A stretch of 48,671 bases of DNA from an uncultured Bacteroidota bacterium (lineage in GTDB: Bacteria > Bacteroidota > Bacteroidia > Chitinophagales > Chitinophagaceae). The notes beneath the pieces were generated by a model that saw nothing but the letters and a program-made list of their open reading frames with translations, was not told the origin of the DNA and did not search any database. The stretch covers positions 1-48,671 of the forward strand of contig CAMLGR010000015.1 in NCBI GenBank assembly GCA_946479615.1. Reading direction: 5' to 3'. A program made the position numbers and the translations under genes. This document shows, in pieces, positions 43,594 through 48,671 of the stretch (position 1 is the stretch's first letter; each line of letters begins with the position of its first letter).

Positions 43594-44094
43594 TTGACGC
43601 GTAAGTGGTTAGCCGTATATAGCCGTCCCCGCTGGGAAAAGAAAGTCAACCAGCTTCTTTTGGAAAAGGGATTCGAGAGCTATTGCCCGCTCAATAAGAT
43701 CCGTCGCAAATGGAGTGACAGGGTAAAAGTGGTGGAAGAACCGCTTTTTAAATCCTATGTCTTTGTAAAAGTGAGTGATGACGACCGCACCACGGTACGC
43801 ATGACCCCCGGCGTTATCAACTTTGTCTACTGGGAAGGCAAACCGGCCCTGATCAGGGAAAAAGAGATCAATGCTATCCGGCGCTTTCTCAACGAGTATG
43901 AAAATATTGAGCTGCGCCCTATGGATATCAAAGTGGATCAGCGGGTAAAAATAACCACCGGCCCCCTCATGGACCGCGAAGGCCAGGTGATCAGCATGAA
44001 CCGGAAAACCGTAAAAGTGGCGATCGAAAGCCTGGGTTATCTCCTGGTGGCTCATATTGACAGAACTAAAGTAACTTCGGCCGGCCCGGAATAG
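43594..44094 (+). CDS. UpxY-family (NusG-like) transcription antiterminator
   Basis: A protein of 166 residues read from a TTG at 43594, the only plausible start because a stop lies 35 nt upstream in the frame. KWLAVYSRPRWEKKVNQLLLEKGFESYCPL is the NusG N-terminal domain, and DQRVKITTGPLMDREGQVISM is the KOW domain. UpxY proteins load on RNA polymerase in the leader of their own capsule or exopolysaccharide operon and prevent early termination. It is followed by the export genes, as expected of a first operon gene. Confidence 0.88.
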   Translation: MTRKWLAVYSRPRWEKKVNQLLLEKGFESYCPLNKIRRKWSDRVKVVEEPLFKSYVFVKVSDDDRTTVRMTPGVINFVYWEGKPALIREKEINAIRRFLNEYENIELRPMDIKVDQRVKITTGPLMDREGQVISMNRKTVKVAIESLGYLLVAHIDRTKVTSAGPE

Positions 44095-44139
44095 GCGAAT
44101 ACTTATTCCCGACGGCATCTCATCCTTAAAGAAAATGAA

Positions 44140-44910
44140 ATGAAAATTTTCAGGTCGTTTTTATTCTTGGCCCTTCCGCTATACCTCATTTCCTGCGCCA
44201 CCCATAAACCAATACCCAATTACCTGCAGCAACTGAATGATACTACTATTAAAAAACAGGTGCAGATACCTGAGTTGAAGATTGAAAAAAACGATCTTCT
44301 TTTTATCCAGGTATATAGTGCCAGTGTGCGGCCGGAAGCAGATGCTCCTTATAACCTTCCTTCTGCCGGAGCTTCCACTTCAGCTACTACCACAGGTTTT
44401 TTGGTAGATGCCAAAGGAAATATTGAATACCCCCGGTTGGGTACATTCCATGCCGAAGGGCTGACAAAAGGAGAACTGGCGGATCAGATCACTAAAAAAC
44501 TCAATGATATGGCTGTCCTGGAAAAACCGGCTGTGGTTATCCGTTTCCAGAATTTAAAAATAACCGTACTCGGAGAAGTGAATACACAGGGCGTGATGAC
44601 GATTCCCGGTGAAAGAGTAACGATCCTGGAAGCGGTTGGTCTTGCAGGTGGAGTTACTGATTTCGGTTTAAAAAATGCAGTAAAAGTGATCCGGGAAACA
44701 GATGGTCAGCAGGAGGTAGGGATTGTTGATCTTTCCTCCAAAGATTTGTTTGAATCTCCTTATTATAACCTGAAACAAAACGATGTAGTGCTGATTGATC
44801 CTACACCCAGGAAAGCCAAAAAGACTGAGCAGGATGTTACTTTCCAGCGTTTAACTTTTGGCTTGACAATCATCACAACATTGGCATTATTGTATAATAT
44901 TTTTAAATAA
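44140..44910 (+). CDS. polysaccharide export lipoprotein (Wza-like)
   Basis: A protein of 256 residues. MKIFRSFLFLALPLYLISCA is a lipoprotein signal with the Cys at 19. LKIEKNDLLFIQVYSASVRPEADAPYNL begins the Poly_export domain, and ITVLGEVNTQGVMTIPGERVTILEAVGLAGGVTDFG is the SLBB domain. The end has a single hydrophobic helix (LTFGLTIITTLALLYNIF). It forms the outer-membrane channel part of a Wzy-type export machine, with the Wzc-like protein encoded next. Confidence 0.92.
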   Translation: MKIFRSFLFLALPLYLISCATHKPIPNYLQQLNDTTIKKQVQIPELKIEKNDLLFIQVYSASVRPEADAPYNLPSAGASTSATTTGFLVDAKGNIEYPRLGTFHAEGLTKGELADQITKKLNDMAVLEKPAVVIRFQNLKITVLGEVNTQGVMTIPGERVTILEAVGLAGGVTDFGLKNAVKVIRETDGQQEVGIVDLSSKDLFESPYYNLKQNDVVLIDPTPRKAKKTEQDVTFQRLTFGLTIITTLALLYNIFK

Positions 44911-44943
44911 GTATTATAGCCAATCACCATATACTTCTGAAGA

Positions 44944-47343
44944 ATGGATGAACAACAGATTAATAGTAATAAGAGCGAGCTCTGGAACCTAAGCGTAAGA
45001 GATATATTTTATAAATATGTCCGGTTCCTCCCTCTCTTCCTGCTATCGCTTGCTTTAGCATTATTGATTGCATGGACCTATCTCCGTTATGCTACCCGCA
45101 TCTACGGTGCCGGTGGAACTATGCTGATCAAAAATGAGCAGACAAGCAGCCGTAATGATAAAGTAGAAGATATTATCATGGGCGACAACCGCTCACAGAA
45201 TATCCAGAATGAAATTGAAATATTGAAATCTACCCCATTGATGGAAAGGGTAGTAAAAAAATTACAGCTCCAGTTCAGCTACACCGCTATTGGTAAGATC
45301 AAAGAATTCAATGTATATAAACAAGGACCTTTTATCGCCGAAGCATTTGAACTGGCGGATTCATCGACTTCCTTTACTACCAAGGTGAAATTTCTTGATC
45401 ACGAACAGTTCCGCATTAATGGCAAGCCCACGATATTTAAAATGGGCCAGCTTTTTGAAAATGAGCAGGGTGTCTTCCGGCTTACGAGAGTAGGTGTTCC
45501 TTCTGCGGGCAATGAATATAGCTTTACCTGGCAGCCGGCGCACTCAGTGGCTGTTTCTTTAACCGGCGGAGTAAAAGTGCAGCCAAAGACCCCGGGTACC
45601 GGCATTCTTTCCATCAGCTACCAGACGACTAATGCGCAAATGGCTGCTGATATCGTGAACAACCTGATGATTGAATATGATTCGATGACTGTAGAACAGA
45701 ATAATTTTTCTACTGACCAGATGCTTGGATTCATCGATGGACGACTGAAGATTCTGACCAGCGAACTGGATACCCTGCAACTGAAGTATCTTGATTACAA
45801 GCAGAAGTATAACCTGATCGATATTGATAAACAATCAACCAACTCTTTTACCAAGATCACCGATGCGGAAAAAGCAATTACCGAGCAACAGGCGAAAGTG
45901 ATCATTGTAGATGAAATAAATAATTACCTCAACGATAAGCAATACCAGTATAACCGCGTTATCGTTCCTTCGTCTCTGGGATTGGAAGATATTACACTCA
46001 ATGAAATGGTCAGTGCTTATAATAAAGCACAGTTGGACAGGCAGGCATTGGTGGATGCAAACGTACCAAGAGGGAATCCTGCTGTGATCGGGGTAGAAGG
46101 ACAAATAGAAAAACTCAGGGAAAGTTTACTCGAAAACCTGAAGAATATGCGGGCGTCTTATTCAGTAGCGATCAACCGCATGGAGAAAATGAATAACTCC
46201 GAGCAATCGCAGTTACAGGATATGCCTTTTAAACTAAGGGCGCTGGTGGAAATGGAAAGACAGATCAATACCAAACTTGGATTATATAATTTATTACAGG
46301 GAAAACGTGAAGAAGCTGCTATTGGCCGCGCTTCTACTATATCCAATTCAAAGATCATTGACCTGGCCGCCCCTTTGAACAGTCCGGTGAAACCAAATAA
46401 ACGTGCTATCCAGTTACTGGCTATACTCGTCGGGATCGGATTGCCTGCCATTATTATATTTGTAGGGGAAGTGATCAATGATAAGGTAAGTACAAGATTT
46501 GATATCGAGAAAATCACAGGCGCGCCGATACTGGGTGAAGTAGGGCACTCTTATTCCGATAAGACACTTATAGTCAACAAGACCAGCCGCAGCATGGTAG
46601 CGGAACAGTTCCGCATCATCCGTTCCAACCTTCAATACATCCTGCCCAAGATCGAGAACCCGGTTATTCTTGTTACATCGTCTTTCAGTGGTGAGGGTAA
46701 ATCATTTATCAGCACCAATATGGGTGCTGTTTTTGCGCTAACGGGTAAAAAAACAGTGATCCTCGAATTCGATATCCGCAAACCGAAAGTATTGTCAGGA
46801 TTGGGTATGACGAAAAAATCAGGTATCAGTAATTACCTGGTAGGTAAAGCAGAACTGAAGGACCTGATCATACCTGTTCCTAACCAGGAAAATTTATTTG
46901 TATTTCCCTGCGGACCCATACCACCCAACCCTTCCGAATTACTATTGGATATAAAGATCACCGAAATGTTTACCTGGTTGAGAGAAAATTTTGATGTGAT
47001 CTATGTCGATACCGCACCCGTAGGAATGGTAAGTGATGCGATGACATTGGGAAAATTTGCTGACTGTACTCTATACCTCGTGCGCCAGGGCCATACATTT
47101 AAAAAACAAGTAGCGCTTATCGATGAATTTTACCGCGAGAAAAAACTGCCCCGGGTATCTATCGTTATCAACGATGTGAAAGTAAAACCCGGTTATGGCT
47201 ATTATGGATATGGAAGATACGGATACGGGTATGGATATGGCCAGAAGAGCAGCTACTACGAGGAAGAAACACCACCGGAAGGATTTTTGGAAAGATGGCT
47301 GGGAAAACTTGACCCCAGGGGCTGGTTTAAAAAACGGAAATAA
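44944..47343 (+). CDS. Wzc-like chain-length regulator with BY-kinase domain
   Basis: A protein of 799 residues. Wzz domain with a first membrane segment near residues 30-48 (FLPLFLLSLALALLIAWTYL), a long periplasmic coiled region (GFIDGRLKILTSELDTLQLKYLDYKQKY), a second segment (AIQLLAILVGIGLPAIIIFVG), then a BY-kinase: Walker A SSFSGEGKSFISTNMG, Walker A' ILEFDIRKPK (first Asp replaced by Glu), Walker B VIYVDTAPVG. The C-terminus is a Tyr/Gly cluster (GYGYYGYGRYGYGYGYGQ), the autophosphorylation tail. It controls export and length of the polymer with the Wza-like protein. Confidence 0.93.
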   Translation: MDEQQINSNKSELWNLSVRDIFYKYVRFLPLFLLSLALALLIAWTYLRYATRIYGAGGTMLIKNEQTSSRNDKVEDIIMGDNRSQNIQNEIEILKSTPLMERVVKKLQLQFSYTAIGKIKEFNVYKQGPFIAEAFELADSSTSFTTKVKFLDHEQFRINGKPTIFKMGQLFENEQGVFRLTRVGVPSAGNEYSFTWQPAHSVAVSLTGGVKVQPKTPGTGILSISYQTTNAQMAADIVNNLMIEYDSMTVEQNNFSTDQMLGFIDGRLKILTSELDTLQLKYLDYKQKYNLIDIDKQSTNSFTKITDAEKAITEQQAKVIIVDEINNYLNDKQYQYNRVIVPSSLGLEDITLNEMVSAYNKAQLDRQALVDANVPRGNPAVIGVEGQIEKLRESLLENLKNMRASYSVAINRMEKMNNSEQSQLQDMPFKLRALVEMERQINTKLGLYNLLQGKREEAAIGRASTISNSKIIDLAAPLNSPVKPNKRAIQLLAILVGIGLPAIIIFVGEVINDKVSTRFDIEKITGAPILGEVGHSYSDKTLIVNKTSRSMVAEQFRIIRSNLQYILPKIENPVILVTSSFSGEGKSFISTNMGAVFALTGKKTVILEFDIRKPKVLSGLGMTKKSGISNYLVGKAELKDLIIPVPNQENLFVFPCGPIPPNPSELLLDIKITEMFTWLRENFDVIYVDTAPVGMVSDAMTLGKFADCTLYLVRQGHTFKKQVALIDEFYREKKLPRVSIVINDVKVKPGYGYYGYGRYGYGYGYGQKSSYYEEETPPEGFLERWLGKLDPRGWFKKRK

Positions 47344-47357
47344 AGTTCAATTACTAC

Positions 47358-48317
47358 ATGCGTATTTTAATTACCGGTGGTGCAGGTTTTATCGGGTCCA
47401 ATCTGGCTGAAGAACTGCTTCGCGATAAAAGAGTAACATTGGTCCGTGTATTTGATAACCTGGCGACAGGTTTCTTGCAAAATATACATGACTTCCAATC
47501 TTCTCCCCGCTTTGAATTTATTGAAGGTGATATAAGAGATTATAATAAATGCCTGCAGGCCTGTGAAGGGATCGATTTTATTTCGCACCAGGCGGCACTG
47601 GGTTCTGTACCACGTTCGGTCAATGATCCGCTGACGACCAACGAAGTCAACATTACCGGCACACTGAATGTTTTTACTGCTGCCAAAGAGAAAAAGGTAA
47701 AAAGAGTTGTGTATGCAGCAAGTTCTTCTACGTATGGCGATCATCCTGGTCTGCCGAAAGTAGAAGACAAGATCGGGAACCCGCTTTCACCGTATGCTGT
47801 TACCAAATATGTAAACGAACTGTATGCAAATGTGTACGCCGGTTTATATGGAATGGAATTTATAGGTCTTCGTTATTTTAATATTTTCGGCCCCCGGCAA
47901 AATCCACAAGGTGCTTACGCGGCCGTGATACCGCTTTTTGTGAAAGCTATCCTGCAAAATAAACCGCCAGTTATCAATGGAGATGGCAGTCATAGCCGTG
48001 ATTTTACATTTGTAGCCAATGCAGTGGCCGCTAATATTGCTGCCATGACCACAACGGATAAAAAGGCGGTGAACCAGGTATATAATATCGCCTGCGGACA
48101 CCAGACATCTTTATCAGCGCTCTTTGAAGATTTAAAGAAACAGGCAGGAAGCGATCTTGCTCCTGTATATGGTCCGGAAAGAGCAGGTGATGTAAAACAT
48201 AGTTTGGCTGATATTTCAAAAGCAAAAGCTGGGTTAGGCTATGAGCCAGTTGTTTCGGTACAGGAAGGATTACAGATCACTTTTGATTGGTATAAGAATA
48301 ATCCTGATCGTTTATAA
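47358..48317 (+). CDS. NAD-dependent UDP-sugar epimerase (WbpP/Gne-like)
   Basis: A protein of 319 residues of the extended SDR family. ITGGAGFIGSNLAEELL is the NAD-binding GxxGxxG motif, SSSTYGDHPGLPKVED and PYAVTKYVNELYA hold the Ser and YxxxK catalytic residues, and GLRYFNIFGPRQNPQGAYAAVIP is typical of UDP-GlcNAc 4-epimerases such as WbpP/TviC. It makes UDP-GalNAc or a related sugar for the surface polymer. It lies 14 nt after the wzc-like gene. Confidence 0.9.
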   Translation: MRILITGGAGFIGSNLAEELLRDKRVTLVRVFDNLATGFLQNIHDFQSSPRFEFIEGDIRDYNKCLQACEGIDFISHQAALGSVPRSVNDPLTTNEVNITGTLNVFTAAKEKKVKRVVYAASSSTYGDHPGLPKVEDKIGNPLSPYAVTKYVNELYANVYAGLYGMEFIGLRYFNIFGPRQNPQGAYAAVIPLFVKAILQNKPPVINGDGSHSRDFTFVANAVAANIAAMTTTDKKAVNQVYNIACGHQTSLSALFEDLKKQAGSDLAPVYGPERAGDVKHSLADISKAKAGLGYEPVVSVQEGLQITFDWYKNNPDRL

Positions 48318-48325
48318 TAATCCGG

Positions 48326-48671
48326 ATGTCTAAAACGATTATCATAACAGGTGGTGCAGGATTTATCGGCTCTCATGTCGTGCGCCTGTTTGTAAATAAA
48401 TACAGCGATTACAGGATCGTTAACCTCGATGCATTGACCTATGCGGGTAATCTCGAAAATCTCCGGGATATAGAAAAAAACAGGAATTATATTTTTGAAA
48501 AAGCCAATATCCTGGACATACAACAGCTTGATGATCTCTTTGCAGATCATCAGCCGGATGGGATTATTCATTTGGCAGCAGAATCCCATGTAGACCGATC
48601 TATTCTTTCTCCTACCGATTTTGTATATACCAATGTGGTAGGAACGGTCAACCTGCTGAATGCGGCTAAAA
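48326..48671 (+). CDS. rfbB: dTDP-glucose 4,6-dehydratase RfbB, 5' part (runs off the window)
   Basis: The frame starts at ATG 48326, 8 nt after the epimerase stop, and is open to the end of the window. It reads MSKTIIITGGAGFIGSHVVR, then NLDALTYAGNLENL, and HLAAESHVDRSI, with TNVVGTVNLLNAAK at the edge, all typical of RfbB. It makes dTDP-4-keto-6-deoxyglucose, the precursor of rhamnose and related sugars. The 3' part is outside the window; about 115 residues are visible. Confidence 0.92.
   Translation, partial: MSKTIIITGGAGFIGSHVVRLFVNKYSDYRIVNLDALTYAGNLENLRDIEKNRNYIFEKANILDIQQLDDLFADHQPDGIIHLAAESHVDRSILSPTDFVYTNVVGTVNLLNAAK

Overview
The window looks like chromosome from a Bacteroidota bacterium, most likely of the Chitinophagaceae. 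The signs are STN-domain TonB receptors with DUF4249 partners, an UpxY-type antiterminator, promoters of the TTTG / TAnnTTTG type, few strong Shine-Dalgarno sites, and protein sequences of that lineage. No rRNA, CRISPR array, prophage or insertion sequence with a transposase was seen.

Layout. (1) 1-6331, minus strand: an exported M1 metallopeptidase, a MurU/AmgK-like sugar-nucleotide pair in which the kinase is fused to a RapZ C-terminal domain, and two overlapping glycosyltransferase-type genes. (2) 6332-14098: icmF (fused acyl-CoA mutase and G-protein chaperone) carrying an in-frame DUF559 nuclease domain with 40-bp inverted-repeat flanks, then a lipoprotein amidase and a GH63-like glycosidase. 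(3) 14214-21242: a TonB receptor / DUF4249 / MG2-like export locus. (4) 21335-29555: DJ-1/PfpI and DUF72 genes, then a divergent DNA-repair cassette. Its left arm is a UmuD-like protein with both catalytic residues replaced, a DUF559-like protein and a UmuC polymerase. Its right arm is a 2H phosphoesterase, two radical-SAM proteins and a TIGR03915 protein. (5) 30202-36278: an RtcB RNA-repair island with a hypothetical protein, a BCS1-like AAA ATPase, a slipin and RtcB. About 1.6 kb of non-coding sequence lies between these genes and holds terminators, nested hairpins, a tRNA-like cloverleaf and a tRNA-Leu-like domain in circularly permuted order. (6) 36377-42637: an exported SAM-hydrolase family protein, a large TonB receptor, a DUF5009 membrane protein, a small conserved protein and an HTH regulator. 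(7) 42722-48671: the start of an exopolysaccharide/O-antigen locus (acetyltransferase, UpxY, Wza-like, Wzc-like, UDP-sugar epimerase, RfbB running off the edge).

Palindromic dispersed repeats of at least five types sit at gene ends all through the window, and several supply or contain the stop codon of the neighbouring gene.

The two strongest leads are the RtcB island, whose tRNA-mimic RNAs recall the Y RNA / RtcB association of Salmonella but with different protein partners, and the nuclease-domain insertion tolerated inside icmF. All calls come from reading the sequence and translations; no database search or folding program was run.
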